64,000 nt of DNA from Pseudomonadota bacterium (GTDB lineage Bacteria > Pseudomonadota > Gammaproteobacteria > Steroidobacterales > Steroidobacteraceae): NCBI GenBank assembly GCA_026398735.1, contig JAPLSH010000003.1:1-64000 (forward strand). Reading direction: 5' to 3'. The first letter of the stretch is position 1. Every line of letters starts with the position of its first letter. Below the pieces are notes generated by a model. That model did not search any database. It was not told the origin of the DNA and saw nothing but the letters and a program-made list of their open reading frames with translations. The position numbers and the translations under genes are program-made. Of the stretch, positions 26,180-34,546 are shown in pieces.

Positions 26180-27040
26180 TTAACCGCGCAGGCCGTCAAA
26201 AACCTCTGCGAACGAGGGTTGTGAATGATGGCTGATCGCAGCGCGCGCACTTTCGATGATGAGCGGTACCGGGTAGCCATTAATATGGCCCAGCAACATG
26301 TGCTTGGCCACGTGATAGATCTCGCCCTCCTCGTCTACCACCTGCTTAAGTCGCATGGCCAGAGGCTCGACGATGCCGTAAGCCAGGAACACGCCAAGGA
26401 AGGTGCCCACCAGTGCCGAGCCCACCAGGCCACCAAGAATCGCCGGCGGTTGATCAATGGCGGCCATGGTCTTCACCACACCCAGCACGCAAGCCACAAT
26501 ACCCAGTGCCGGCAACGCACCTGAAAGACCAGCCAGAGCCTCGGCAGGCTTGAGCGCGCCATGATGATGAGTCTTGATAGACAGGTTGAGCATGTCCTCA
26601 ACCGCTTCGGGCTTAGGCGGCTGGTTGGAGGTCACCAGCAATCGGATCGTGTCGGTGATCATGTGGGTCAACGCATGATCTTTGAGCAACTTGGGGTATG
26701 CGCTAAAAATCGCACTGGCCTCGGGGTTCTCGATGTGTGCTTCCAGTGCTACCGCACCCTCGCTCTTGAACACCTTGAACAGCTTGACCACCAGGAACAT
26801 GGTGTCCATGAATTCCTGTTTATGGAATGCCGGGCCTGCCATTGCCTTGCCAATGCCCGAGCCGACGCCCTTGAGCACATCGACGCTGTTAGAAATGATC
26901 ATAGCCGCGACGCCGGCGCCACCGATCACTATCATCTCGTGGGGAGTCGCATGGAGAATAGGTGCCATGGATCCGCCGGCAAGGATGTAGCCGCCAAAGA
27001 CAGCGCCAAACAGAACAACCAGACCTATCATTACGAACAT
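26180..27040 (-). CDS. motA: Flagellar motor stator protein MotA
   Basis: 286 aa with four membrane segments (about residues 2-20, 33-52, 170-190, 200-222). The start MFVMIGLVVLFGAVFGGYIL and the segments LVTSNQPPKPEAVEDMLNL and LKPAEALAGLSGALPALGIV match proton-type MotA (MotA_N family), including the Pro residues of the third helix. The charged FliG-contact loop lies between helices 2 and 3. It is the first gene of the seven-gene minus-strand cluster ending at 21648, diverging from trmB. Length agrees with the E. coli protein (about 295 aa). Confidence 0.95.
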   Translation of the reverse strand: MFVMIGLVVLFGAVFGGYILAGGSMAPILHATPHEMIVIGGAGVAAMIISNSVDVLKGVGSGIGKAMAGPAFHKQEFMDTMFLVVKLFKVFKSEGAVALEAHIENPEASAIFSAYPKLLKDHALTHMITDTIRLLVTSNQPPKPEAVEDMLNLSIKTHHHGALKPAEALAGLSGALPALGIVACVLGVVKTMAAIDQPPAILGGLVGSALVGTFLGVFLAYGIVEPLAMRLKQVVDEEGEIYHVAKHMLLGHINGYPVPLIIESARAAISHHSQPSFAEVFDGLRG

Positions 27041-27136
27041 GGCGACCTCTCAAATATTGCCGCGCGAAGATGGACTTACCTGTGAGATCTGTCTGATCTC
27101 AGATCACAGCGGCATCGAAGCCACAGGCAGTTAAAC

Positions 27137-27163
27137 AAGTCGACGCCAATACTCCAAGCTTGA
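27137..27163 (-). promoter_or_regulatory. Possible sigma28-type promoter of the stator cluster
   Basis: Upstream of motA the minus strand reads TCAAGCTT (27163-27156), an 11-nt spacer, then GTCGACTT (27144-27137), compared with FliA consensus TAAAGTTT-N11-GCCGATAA. Six of eight and four of eight positions match. Stator genes are class III (sigma28) targets in many bacteria, which makes it plausible. The box overlaps the 5' leader of the divergent trmB. Weak, position-supported call. Confidence 0.3.
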
Positions 27164-27170
27164 GGTTCGT

Positions 27171-27911
27171 TTGAAATATTCCATTTCGGATGTAAATGCG
27201 TCCGCAGAGACTCCGGCTGCCATAACGCCGCGGCACCGCACCGTCCGCAGCTTCGTCGTCCGTGCCGGTCGCATGACCACAGGTCAGCAAAAGGCCATGG
27301 ACGAGCTCTGGCCACGCTTCGGGTTGGTGTTTGATACGCAGCCAATAGATATGGACGCATTGTTCGGTCGCAGCGCACCGCGTGTGCTGGAGATCGGCTT
27401 TGGCAATGGCGATCACCTGGCAAGCTTGGCCAGCACCAGACCAGAGGCGGATTTTATCGGCATCGAAGTGCACCGGCCGGGCGTTGGCCACCTGCTGCAC
27501 TTGGCATCTCAAGGCAACCTGAGCAATGTGCGGGTCAGCTGTCATGACGCCATCGAGGTGCTCACAGAGCAGTTACCTGCTGCTAGCCTCGATGAATTGC
27601 TGCTGCTGTTCCCGGACCCTTGGCACAAGAAGCGGCACAACAAGCGGCGCATCGTGCAGGACAGCTTTCTTGACCTTGTGGCCAGTCGTTTAAAACCAGA
27701 GGGTGTGCTGCGCATGGCCACCGACTGGCTGCCCTATGCCGAGCACATGCTCGAGTGCCTGCAGCGCAGCAAGCACTTTGTAAATCTGTCACCCACCGGC
27801 GATTGGATGCCGCGCGATGCGCACAGATCACCGACCCGCTTTGAGCGTCGCGGTGAGCGATTAGGTCATGAAGTGCGTGATTTGGCAGCGCGACGTGTTG
27901 CCAACAGCTAA
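27171..27911 (+). CDS. trmB: tRNA (guanine-N7)-methyltransferase TrmB
   Basis: 246 aa from a TTG with a GAGG site 5 nt upstream. TrmB methylates G46 in the variable loop of tRNA. Conserved parts: RSFVVRAGRMTTGQQ, the SAM loop LEIGFGNGDHLASLA, FIGIEVHRPGVG, the catalytic-region motif LLFPDPWHKKRHNKRRIVQ, and MATDWLPYAEHML. The C-terminal TRFERRGERLGHEVRDL is also typical. It stands alone on the plus strand, with marC converging 3 nt after its stop. The real start is somewhat uncertain, since the core begins about 23 residues in. Confidence 0.95.
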   Translation: MKYSISDVNASAETPAAITPRHRTVRSFVVRAGRMTTGQQKAMDELWPRFGLVFDTQPIDMDALFGRSAPRVLEIGFGNGDHLASLASTRPEADFIGIEVHRPGVGHLLHLASQGNLSNVRVSCHDAIEVLTEQLPAASLDELLLLFPDPWHKKRHNKRRIVQDSFLDLVASRLKPEGVLRMATDWLPYAEHMLECLQRSKHFVNLSPTGDWMPRDAHRSPTRFERRGERLGHEVRDLAARRVANS

Positions 27912-27914
27912 GAG

Positions 27915-28550
27915 TCAGCCAGGCAGCAGAGTGGGAAAGCTACCCCGCAAACCGTCTATGACGTACTGCACCGACAGCGCGCCCAGCACCACGCCAAACA
28001 ACCGGTTGAGTACGTTGGCACCGGTCACGCCCATCACCCGCATGATGGGTGAGGCCATATAGAGGGTCAGCAGCGCCAGCAGAAGTCCCACTGCAACACA
28101 GCACAGCAGACCGATGAACAGCAGCGGGTCGTGGGTTGCTGGTCCGAATGACAGCAGGATGGTAGCCAATGCACCTGGACCTGCGATAAGCGGAAAGGCC
28201 AACGGGAACACTGAGATGTCGCTGCGCTGTCGCCCTTCTTCCTCTTCGCTGCTGGAGGTACGCGTACCAGAGCTGCGCGCAAACACCATGTCCAGAGCAA
28301 TGAGAAACAGCAACACACCGCCAAAGATGCGAAAGCTGTCGATGGTGATGCCCATCATGTCGAGAAACGGGCCGCCGACTAGCGAGAAAATAAACAGAAT
28401 GCACGCCGCAATCAGGATGGCCTTACGGGCCATCCGACGGCGCTCGGCCTCGGTGGCATTGGGCGTCAAGGCGATAAAAATGGGGATCACGCCGACCGGC
28501 TCGACCACCACGAGGAACACCACAAAGAAATTGAGCAACTGGTCAATCAT
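27915..28550 (-). CDS. MarC family membrane protein
   Basis: 211 aa with six predicted membrane segments. Features of the MarC/UPF0056 family: FLVVVEPVGVIPIFIALTPN near the N-terminus, SFRIFGGVLLFLIALDMVFA in the middle, and FPLAFPLIAGPGALATILLS after a Glu-rich loop (SSSEEEEG). MarC proteins have no firmly established transport substrate; early links to multiple antibiotic resistance were not confirmed. It is the last gene of a minus-strand set xthA, ampG-like, Rieske, marC with gaps or overlaps under 10 nt. Confidence 0.9.
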   Translation of the reverse strand: MIDQLLNFFVVFLVVVEPVGVIPIFIALTPNATEAERRRMARKAILIAACILFIFSLVGGPFLDMMGITIDSFRIFGGVLLFLIALDMVFARSSGTRTSSSEEEEGRQRSDISVFPLAFPLIAGPGALATILLSFGPATHDPLLFIGLLCCVAVGLLLALLTLYMASPIMRVMGVTGANVLNRLFGVVLGALSVQYVIDGLRGSFPTLLPG

Positions 28551-28559
28551 GGTTAAACG

Positions 28560-28943
28560 CTACCAGTACCGCGTGACCAGCGCATCCACATTCACCTCGG
28601 CAGTCAGCTGCACCTGAGCACCCACCACAGCCACCTCCAGGGATCGCAGTCGCTCGCCGGTGCAAGGCCCTGCCACGCATTCGCCGCTGGCTTTGTCGAA
28701 TACCGCGCCATGCGAGCGACACAGCAGCAATTCACCATCGGGCGTCAGAAACCGACCGGGCGGGAAATCGAGACGATGTCCGGCATGCGGGCACTGATTA
28801 ACGAAGGCGCGCACCTCTCCTTGGTGCATCACCACCAGCCCGCGCAGCGGCCACTCGCCCTCTCCCAAGGTAAATCCCTGCGCCTGACCTTCCGTCAGCA
28901 ATTGCAGGTCACACACTGCTGTACCGGCCGCAAGCAAATTCAT
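28560..28943 (-). CDS. Small Rieske [2Fe-2S] protein
   Basis: 127 aa. The Rieske cluster ligands are visible as CPHAGH (about residues 56-61) and CRSHG about 20 residues later, the CxH...CxxH spacing of Rieske domains. There is no membrane anchor and no attached oxygenase domain. It is similar to small ferredoxin subunits of dioxygenases or nitrite reductase small subunits, but no partner enzyme adjoins it. Its start overlaps the stop of the AmpG-like gene. Role unknown; a soluble electron carrier or redox sensor is likely. Confidence 0.85.
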   Translation of the reverse strand: MNLLAAGTAVCDLQLLTEGQAQGFTLGEGEWPLRGLVVMHQGEVRAFVNQCPHAGHRLDFPPGRFLTPDGELLLCRSHGAVFDKASGECVAGPCTGERLRSLEVAVVGAQVQLTAEVNVDALVTRYW

Positions 28944-30247
28944 GTCACACCCTTGTCCGGGACATCAATCAAACCTTTGCGCATTAACAGCCAGAACAGC
29001 AGCACACCGGGAACGGCGACCACCGTGGACAACAGGTAAAAGTCCACAAAACCCAGCAGCTCGATCAGTTTGCCGGCCGTCGTGCCGCTGATGAATCGGC
29101 CCACCACGCTGGATGCTGCCGACAACAGTGCAAACTGAGCTGCGGTGTACCTCAGATCGCAAAGCGCAGAGAGATACGCCACAACCGTCACGCCACCAAT
29201 GCCGCTGGTCAGATTTTCAAAAGCGATTGCGCCGGCCAATCCCCAGTTGGAATGGCCCAGCGATGCCAGCACCGCAAAGCTGAGGTTGGACACTGCCATC
29301 AACACCAGACTCCACAGCACCGAGCGCTTGAGGCCGACACGACTGTAGAGCCAACCGCCGACAAACACGCCGGCCAAGTAAGCCCAGAAGCCAAAACCGA
29401 CGTCATAAAACGCGATTTCATCGTTGCTGTACTGCAGCTCGTTAAACAGCAGCCTGAAGGTGAGGTTGGCGATGGTGTCGCCCACCTTGTGCAGCAACAC
29501 AAACAACAGAACCAGCAACGCGCCGCGACGGCCCATGAATTCAACCAGCGGATCAATTATGGAACGCAGCACTGCATCAAAGCCGGTGCGCACCTGCGGC
29601 TCGCGACGCCGCGGTGGCTCGCCCAGTACCAGACCCACCAGCATTGCAGGCAAGGCCAGCGCTGCGCAGACGGCATAGCCCAACGACCAACCCCAGCGAC
29701 CTGCAATAACCAGCGCCAGCGCAGCAGCCACCACAGAGCCGATGCGCCAGCCATACTGCGACATACCCGCGCCAACGCCTAGCTGCTCAGGCTCAAGAGT
29801 TTCGATACGGTAGGCGTCTATGACGATGTCGTATGTGGCGCCGGCAACTGCAACCAGGATCGCCGCATAGACAGTGCCCAGCAGATCTGTCCGCGGATCC
29901 ACCAACGCCAGATTGATGATGGCTGCCATCACCAGCACGCCGGCCAGAACCAGCCATGACACGCGCTGACCTAATCGCGACAGCACAGGCACCTTTACGC
30001 CGTCGACTACCCAAGCCCAAAGGAACTTGAGGTTGTAGACCAGAAACGTAAGTGTGAAGGCAGTGACCGTGCTCTTGCGGATGCCATCCTGCGCCAGCCG
30101 CGTGGTCAGAGTCGCGGCGATCATCGCGTAAGGCGCACCAGACGACACGCCCAGAAAAAACGCCGCCAACGGCGCTGGCTCAACATAGGCGCGCAAACCT
30201 GCAGGCAACGCTGCGCGCCAACCCGTCGCAGCCGCGCCTGCTGTCAC
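28940..30247 (-). CDS. AmpG-like MFS permease
   Basis: 435 aa with about 12 membrane segments. The N-terminal block (FFLGVSSGAPYAMIAATLTT, RKSTVTAFTLTFLVYNLKFL) and the block GAGMSQYGWRIGSVVAAALA match the AmpG/PAT family of major facilitators. AmpG imports anhydro-muropeptides for cell-wall recycling; other members of the family move acetyl-CoA or unknown solutes. No ampD or beta-lactamase gene is nearby, so the substrate is inferred. It overlaps both neighbours by 4 nt (xthA upstream, Rieske downstream), suggesting one transcript. Confidence 0.82.
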   Translation of the reverse strand: MTAGAAATGWRAALPAGLRAYVEPAPLAAFFLGVSSGAPYAMIAATLTTRLAQDGIRKSTVTAFTLTFLVYNLKFLWAWVVDGVKVPVLSRLGQRVSWLVLAGVLVMAAIINLALVDPRTDLLGTVYAAILVAVAGATYDIVIDAYRIETLEPEQLGVGAGMSQYGWRIGSVVAAALALVIAGRWGWSLGYAVCAALALPAMLVGLVLGEPPRRREPQVRTGFDAVLRSIIDPLVEFMGRRGALLVLLFVLLHKVGDTIANLTFRLLFNELQYSNDEIAFYDVGFGFWAYLAGVFVGGWLYSRVGLKRSVLWSLVLMAVSNLSFAVLASLGHSNWGLAGAIAFENLTSGIGGVTVVAYLSALCDLRYTAAQFALLSAASSVVGRFISGTTAGKLIELLGFVDFYLLSTVVAVPGVLLFWLLMRKGLIDVPDKGVT

Positions 30248-31011
30248 AGCACGTAATCCAATGTCAGTGGCGCGTGATCTGAAAACCGCTGGTCTTTATA
30301 GATGCTGGCACTGCGGGCCGTACCGGCAAGGTTGGCGCTGACCACCTGATAATCGATACGCCAGCCCACGTTCTTGGCCCAGGCCTCGCCGCGGTTGGAC
30401 CACCAGGTGTATTGCTCGGCACGCTGATCGACTTCGCGAAACGCATCCACAAAGCCCGCCTCGCCAAACACACGGTCGAGCCAAGCGCGTTCCTCGGGCA
30501 AAAATCCGCTGTTTTTCTGGTTGCCCTTCCAGTTCTTCAAGTCGATTTCGCGGTGCGCAATATTCCAGTCACCACACAAGATGTAGCGCCGGCCTGTAGC
30601 GGCCAGCGCCTGCATGTGCGGCAGAAACACATCAAGGCAGCGGAACTTGGACTCCTGACGGTGCGGACCCGACGAACCCGACGGCAGATACACCGAGATC
30701 ACCGACAGATCACCAAAGCAGGCCTCGATGTAGCGGCCTTCGTTGTCGAATTCCTCGACGCCAAAGCCGCAGCGCACGCTATCGGGCTTTTGCCGGCTGA
30801 ATATCGCCACGCCCGAATAGCCCGGCTTTACCGCATCACAGAACACACTGTGATAGCCCGCAAGCTCGCAGCCCAACCCGGCCAGCTGGTGTTCCTGAGC
30901 CTTGGTCTCCTGGATGCACACCACATCCGGCTGTAACTGCCCCAACCACTCGAACACACCCTTTTTGGTGGCCGACCGGATGCCATTGACGTTGATAGAC
31001 GTGACTTTCAT
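30244..31011 (-). CDS. xthA: Exodeoxyribonuclease III / AP endonuclease
   Basis: 255 aa from the ATG at 31011 ([20 protein letters not shown]). A longer frame to 31047 adds 12 residues that overlap the divergent pyrE leader and is not favoured. ExoIII acts on abasic sites in base excision repair. Catalytic motifs of the EEP fold are present: Asn7, VCIQETKA (metal-binding Glu), [24 protein letters not shown] (Asp/Asn pair) and the closing FSDHAPL (His). Length is normal. It shares a short divergent region with pyrE. Confidence 0.94.
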   Translation of the reverse strand: MKVTSINVNGIRSATKKGVFEWLGQLQPDVVCIQETKAQEHQLAGLGCELAGYHSVFCDAVKPGYSGVAIFSRQKPDSVRCGFGVEEFDNEGRYIEACFGDLSVISVYLPSGSSGPHRQESKFRCLDVFLPHMQALAATGRRYILCGDWNIAHREIDLKNWKGNQKNSGFLPEERAWLDRVFGEAGFVDAFREVDQRAEQYTWWSNRGEAWAKNVGWRIDYQVVSANLAGTARSASIYKDQRFSDHAPLTLDYVL

Positions 31012-31045
31012 GGGCAGCATGATAGCCCCACTGTCTGGAACCCTC

Positions 31046-31717
31046 ATGCACGACCATCAACTTGCCTTTCTGAAACTCGCCCTGGGTCGCAATGCGCTGC
31101 GCTTTGGCCAGTTCACGCTCAAGTCGGGACGAATCAGCCCCTACTTCTTCAATGCCGGCTCGTTTGACGACGGCGCCTCGCTGGCCGTGCTGGGGCAGTG
31201 CTATGCCGCCACCATCGTGGCCTCTGGCCTGCCCTTCGACATGCTGTTCGGACCTGCCTACAAAGGCATCCCGCTGGTGGCCGCCACCGCTGCGGCGCTG
31301 TATACGCACCACGGACGCAACGTGCCGTTTGCGTTCAATCGCAAAGAGGCCAAAACCCACGGCGAGGGCGGCGCCATTGTTGGTCGTGCACTAGCCGGTC
31401 GCGTGCTGATCATCGATGACGTCATTACCGCCGGCACCGCCATCCGCGAATCGATCGAACTGATCCGGGCCGCAGGCGCAATACCTTGCGGTGTCGCGCT
31501 GGCACTGGATCGACAAGAGCGCGGCCGCGACCCGGTCACCGGCAACACACTGACTGAATCCGCCGTGCAGGAAGTGGCGCGTTTGTATGGCATTCCTTGC
31601 CTGAGCATCCTGACGCTCGGCGCGCTGATCGAGGCGGTGCGCGGCGGTGCTGCCGCACAGCCCGGGGAGCATCTGGCGGCCATGGAGGCCTACCGGGCGC
31701 AGTACGGAATCGAGTGA
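31046..31717 (+). CDS. pyrE: Orotate phosphoribosyltransferase PyrE
   Basis: 223 aa from the ATG at 31046 ([20 protein letters not shown]). PyrE converts orotate and PRPP to OMP in pyrimidine synthesis. Motifs: [39 protein letters not shown], the flexible loop [17 protein letters not shown], and the PRPP signature [17 protein letters not shown]. Length fits the enteric enzyme. It diverges from xthA with 34 nt between starts. A 9-bp stem follows the stop. Confidence 0.96.
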   Translation: MHDHQLAFLKLALGRNALRFGQFTLKSGRISPYFFNAGSFDDGASLAVLGQCYAATIVASGLPFDMLFGPAYKGIPLVAATAAALYTHHGRNVPFAFNRKEAKTHGEGGAIVGRALAGRVLIIDDVITAGTAIRESIELIRAAGAIPCGVALALDRQERGRDPVTGNTLTESAVQEVARLYGIPCLSILTLGALIEAVRGGAAAQPGEHLAAMEAYRAQYGIE

Positions 31718-31724
31718 AGATGTG

Positions 31725-31748
31725 AGCCGCGCCGCAATTGGCGCGGCT
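31725..31748 (+). terminator. Stem-loop after pyrE
   Basis: A perfect 9-bp stem (AGCCGCGCC, 31725-31733; GGCGCGGCT, 31740-31748) with a 6-nt loop sits just behind the pyrE stop. There is no U-run on either strand, so it may slow polymerase or protect the 3' end rather than act as an intrinsic terminator. Confidence 0.4.
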
Positions 31749-31788
31749 GGTGCTGGCCTCTGGCGCGCTGGCATGGACAATGCCAGAG

Positions 31789-32442
31789 ATGAAAAAACGC
31801 CTCGCCTTTGCTCTGTTGCTCAGCTGCACGGTTGCCACCGTGCCGGCGGCGCAACCGCGCAAGGCGGGTACGTCCAATGAACCGGCTGTCCGCAGCTACC
31901 GCTGGACTGACGAGAACGGTGCCGTGCACTACGGCGATACAGTGCCGGCGCAGTACGCACAGCGCAGCATTGCAGAACTCAATAGCCAGGGGCTGGCGGT
32001 GCGCGAGCGGCCGGCACAGCTATCTGCTGCCGAACAAGCCTCCATCAGTGAGCGCAGTCAGTTGGATGCTCGCACCAAACAGCGCGACAACTTTCTGCTG
32101 ACCACCTACACCTCAACGCAGGACATAGAGTCGCTGCGCGACGAGCGCTTGGCACAGATTGAAACCCAGGTGGCCGCCAGTCGCGGTTATGTGGAGGCTG
32201 TGCAGACGCGCATGCAGGGCTTGAAAACACGCATGCGCAATTTCAAACCCTACTCGACCAAGCCCAACGCGCGCCGCCTGCCCGATACGTTGACTGCCGA
32301 GATAGTGCAGACGCTCAACGAAGAACTGTCACAGCGCGCCGTGCTGATTTCGCGGCAAAAAGAACAGGAAACGCTGCGCTCGAGCTTTCAGGCGGATATC
32401 GATCGTTATCGCCAGCTGGTTGTTCAGCAAAGCAAGCGCTGA
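31789..32442 (+). CDS. Secreted DUF4124-domain protein
   Basis: 217 aa from the ATG at 31789 (MKKRLAFALLLSC), which places a signal peptide at the N-terminus; the longer frame to 31738 would bury it. The DUF4124 motif RSYRWTDENGAVHYGDTVPA is at about residues 38-57 of the mature frame. The rest is strongly helical with coiled-coil character (IESLRDERLAQIETQVAASR, LNEELSQRAVLISRQKEQE). DUF4124 proteins are envelope proteins of unknown role. It is followed by a stem-loop shared with the convergent gene. Confidence 0.82.
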   Translation: MKKRLAFALLLSCTVATVPAAQPRKAGTSNEPAVRSYRWTDENGAVHYGDTVPAQYAQRSIAELNSQGLAVRERPAQLSAAEQASISERSQLDARTKQRDNFLLTTYTSTQDIESLRDERLAQIETQVAASRGYVEAVQTRMQGLKTRMRNFKPYSTKPNARRLPDTLTAEIVQTLNEELSQRAVLISRQKEQETLRSSFQADIDRYRQLVVQQSKR

Positions 32443-32450
32443 ACCCGAGA

Positions 32451-32471
32451 GCCTGCGCAATCAGCGCAGGC
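32451..32471. terminator. Stem-loop between convergent genes
   Basis: A perfect 8-bp stem (GCCTGCGC/GCGCAGGC) with a 5-nt loop lies between the 3' ends of the DUF4124 gene and the DUF6515-like gene. It could serve both directions. No U-run follows on either side. Confidence 0.4.
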
Positions 32472-32480
32472 CCCATCATC

Positions 32481-33407
32481 TTATTTGACGCTATAGCCCT
32501 TGCCCGTCAGGCACGCCGTCAGCGCGCGGTCATATTGACCATGCTTGTCGGGGTTATAGACGGCATCCACCGGGTTGTACTGCGTCTGGCCAACAGCCCA
32601 GCGATGGCACTCATAGCGGTCATCGGCTTGTTGCTGCTCGCTCTGTCCCTTCTGCGGATAGACGTACAGCTCCGGGTCGCGCTGCGGCTCGACCGCCGGC
32701 TCGGCCGCAGTAGCCAATCGCGTGCCTGACGGCGGCTGCACCACCACATAGCTGCGACGGCTCAGGTCGTAGCTGTAGTAGGTATCGTCCGCGAAGTAGT
32801 AACGCGACCCACCGATAAACACAGTGGAATAGAACGGCGGCAACGCCGACACATACAGACCGTAAGGCGGCGTGCTCAGTACAAAGCTGCTGCCATAAGG
32901 GCGGTACCAGTAGCCGTCATATTGGTAGTAAGGGCTGCCACCCCAGTAGTGCGAGCGATATCCGGGGGGCAACCGGGTGACCACGCGGTCCGGCGCAGGA
33001 CGGCTGGGACGCGTGTTGTAGTTGTAACCGGGCGACGGACGCTGCTGCTCGGGCCGGAACGACGGCGGCTCAGGCCGACCCGGCACAGGGCGCTGATACA
33101 CGTTGCCTTGATCAGGCCGCCCGTAGTTGGGCTGCGGACGCTGCTGTGCTTGCTCCGGACGACCCGGTTGTACGGCAGGCTGCGGACGCTGCTGCGCTTG
33201 CTCCGGGCGGCCCTGTTGTACGGCAGGCTGCGGACGTTGCTGCGCTTGTTCCGGGCGTCCGGGCATCGGGCGCTGGTAAGGGCGGGACTCAATACGCTTG
33301 TCTTCGGCATCCACCTCTTGCGAGAGCAACGTTGCGGGCATTGCACCCAGAAGCGCCAGCGCCGCGCCGAAAACGACAGATCCACGAACCGAGCTTAGGC
33401 TGATCAT
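32481..33407 (-). CDS. Exported Pro/Tyr-rich protein (DUF6515-like) with tandem repeats
   Basis: 308 aa with a signal peptide (about 1-30). Residues 50-93 are three copies of a 16-residue repeat of the form GRPEQAQQRPQPAVQ. The centre (RLPPGYRSHYWGGSPYYQYD, ADDTYYSYDLSRRSYVVVQP) is the Tyr/Gly/Pro-rich region of DUF6515 proteins. The last 60 residues form a module, VYPQKGQSEQQQADDRYECH then WAVGQTQYNPVD and YDRALTACLTGKGYSVK, that recurs in the neighbouring protein. Function unknown; an envelope or surface role is likely. The start has an AAGGAG site, 11 nt after the preceding stop, so the two genes are co-transcribed. Confidence 0.75.
   Translation of the reverse strand: MISLSSVRGSVVFGAALALLGAMPATLLSQEVDAEDKRIESRPYQRPMPGRPEQAQQRPQPAVQQGRPEQAQQRPQPAVQPGRPEQAQQRPQPNYGRPDQGNVYQRPVPGRPEPPSFRPEQQRPSPGYNYNTRPSRPAPDRVVTRLPPGYRSHYWGGSPYYQYDGYWYRPYGSSFVLSTPPYGLYVSALPPFYSTVFIGGSRYYFADDTYYSYDLSRRSYVVVQPPSGTRLATAAEPAVEPQRDPELYVYPQKGQSEQQQADDRYECHRWAVGQTQYNPVDAVYNPDKHGQYDRALTACLTGKGYSVK
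33129..33260 (-). repeat. Tandem in-frame 48-nt repeats
   Basis: Nearly three copies of a 48-nt unit encode GRPEQAQQRPQPAV-type repeats within the DUF6515-like gene. The flanks YQRPMPGRPE and YQRPVPGRPE also duplicate each other. Such arrays change copy number by slippage, so length may vary between strains. Confidence 0.8.
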
Positions 33408-33418
33408 GGTGACGCTCC

Positions 33419-33961
33419 TTACTTGACTGTGTAGCCGCGTGCCTCAAGGCAGGCGGACATCGCACGCTGATAATCGGCCGCCGCGCGACCGTTACCGGCC
33501 GAGGCCGCAACTTGGTTTGCGGCATAACGACGGGCTTCTTCATCGGCCTGCGCGCTCTCAGACGCTGCACCAAGCAATCCGCCTGCCGCAGCGCCCACGA
33601 TGGCACCAGAGGCGGCATTGCGCGAATCCGAGACTGCTGCACCAATGATGGCGCCGATCAGCGCGCCACCCACGGTGGCCTCGCCAGTGGGGCGCGACGG
33701 CACCACCACCTGACGCTGCGCAGGCGGCAAAGGCCGTCGACTGGGATCAAAGCCCGTGCGGGCGACCGCCCAGTTGTAGCACTCGTAGCGGTCTCGCTCC
33801 TGACGCTCGGCCGTCTGGCCCTGAGTGGGATAGAAGTAAACCTGTGCCGGCACCGGCTCGGCTGCAGCAGATGCAGCATCGGCGTAATAGGCGCCGCTGT
33901 TGTCTACGACACAACCCGACAACAGCACCGCTGGAACAAGGACGAGAAGCTTAGTGTTCAT
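33419..33961 (-). CDS. Glycine-zipper lipoprotein (YMGG/DUF-type)
   Basis: 180 aa. A lipoprotein signal ends in LLSGC (Cys17). A module VYFYPTQGQTAERQERDRYE with CYNWAVARTGFDPSRRP follows. Next is a hydrophobic glycine-zipper stretch (GGALIGAIIGAAVSDSRNAA, GAIVGAAAGGLLGAA), then YQRAMSACLEARGYTVK at the end. The module before and after the zipper is the same as the uninterrupted C-terminus of the next gene, so the zipper looks inserted into it. Glycine-zipper lipoproteins sit in the outer membrane in other bacteria. Function unknown. Confidence 0.8.
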   Translation of the reverse strand: MNTKLLVLVPAVLLSGCVVDNSGAYYADAASAAAEPVPAQVYFYPTQGQTAERQERDRYECYNWAVARTGFDPSRRPLPPAQRQVVVPSRPTGEATVGGALIGAIIGAAVSDSRNAASGAIVGAAAGGLLGAASESAQADEEARRYAANQVAASAGNGRAAADYQRAMSACLEARGYTVK

Positions 33962-34040
33962 TGATGCCTTCCAGAAGCTTATGGCTTGATGAGGAGTAGT
34001 GATTTCGCGATCACAACTCCCTTGTAGGAGCTATCGCCTT

Positions 34041-34080
34041 AATGGTGACTGAACCCTGCGCGCCAACGCGCAGCACCATT
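34041..34080 (-). terminator. Two-tier stem-loop after dut
   Basis: AATGGTG (34041-34047) pairs with CACCATT (34074-34080), and inside it CTGCGCG/CGCGCAG forms a 7-bp stem with loop CCAA. The outer arm reaches into the dut stop codon. There is no U-run, so termination is not certain. Confidence 0.35.
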
Positions 34081-34546
34081 AGCCGCGTCCGGTATGCCCG
34101 AATCCGCCGCCGCCGCGCGTGCTGTCGGTAAATGACTCGACCACCTGCAACTGCATCTGCAACACCGGCACGACAACCAACTGCGCGATGCGATCACCGG
34201 GCTGCAACGTAAACGCTGTGGCACTGCGGTTCCAGCACGAGACCATCAGCTGACCCTGATAATCAGAGTCGATCAAGCCAACCAAGTTCCCCAGCACAAT
34301 ACCGTTCTTGTGGCCCAAACCCGAGCGCGGCAGGATCACCGCCGCAAGACCTGAGTCAGCCAGATGTATTGCCATGCCCGTGGGCACCAGCAGTGTGGCA
34401 CCTGCGGCAAGCTCAGTGGGCGTGTCGAGCATGGCACGCAAATCCAAGCCCGCAGAGCCTGCAGTGGCATAAGTAGGCAACGGCCACTCCCGACCCAAAC
34501 GCGGATCGAGAATGCGAACCTGCAGCGGCTGCAGCGCAGCACTCAT
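34079..34546 (-). CDS. dut: dUTP diphosphatase Dut
   Basis: 155 aa. Dut hydrolyses dUTP to dUMP, keeping uracil out of DNA and feeding thymidylate synthesis. The five conserved motifs are present: [49 protein letters not shown], and the C-terminal [11 protein letters not shown] arm that closes over the active site. The start overlaps the coaBC stop by 4 nt. The coaBC-dut pairing is common in gammaproteobacteria. Length is standard. Confidence 0.97.
   Translation of the reverse strand: MSAALQPLQVRILDPRLGREWPLPTYATAGSAGLDLRAMLDTPTELAAGATLLVPTGMAIHLADSGLAAVILPRSGLGHKNGIVLGNLVGLIDSDYQGQLMVSCWNRSATAFTLQPGDRIAQLVVVPVLQMQLQVVESFTDSTRGGGGFGHTGRG

Noticed and set aside
32922-33398. Plus-strand frame over the Pro-rich repeat gene
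   Set aside because: Long only because the tandem repeat keeps all frames open; it yields an Arg/Leu-rich string without family signs.
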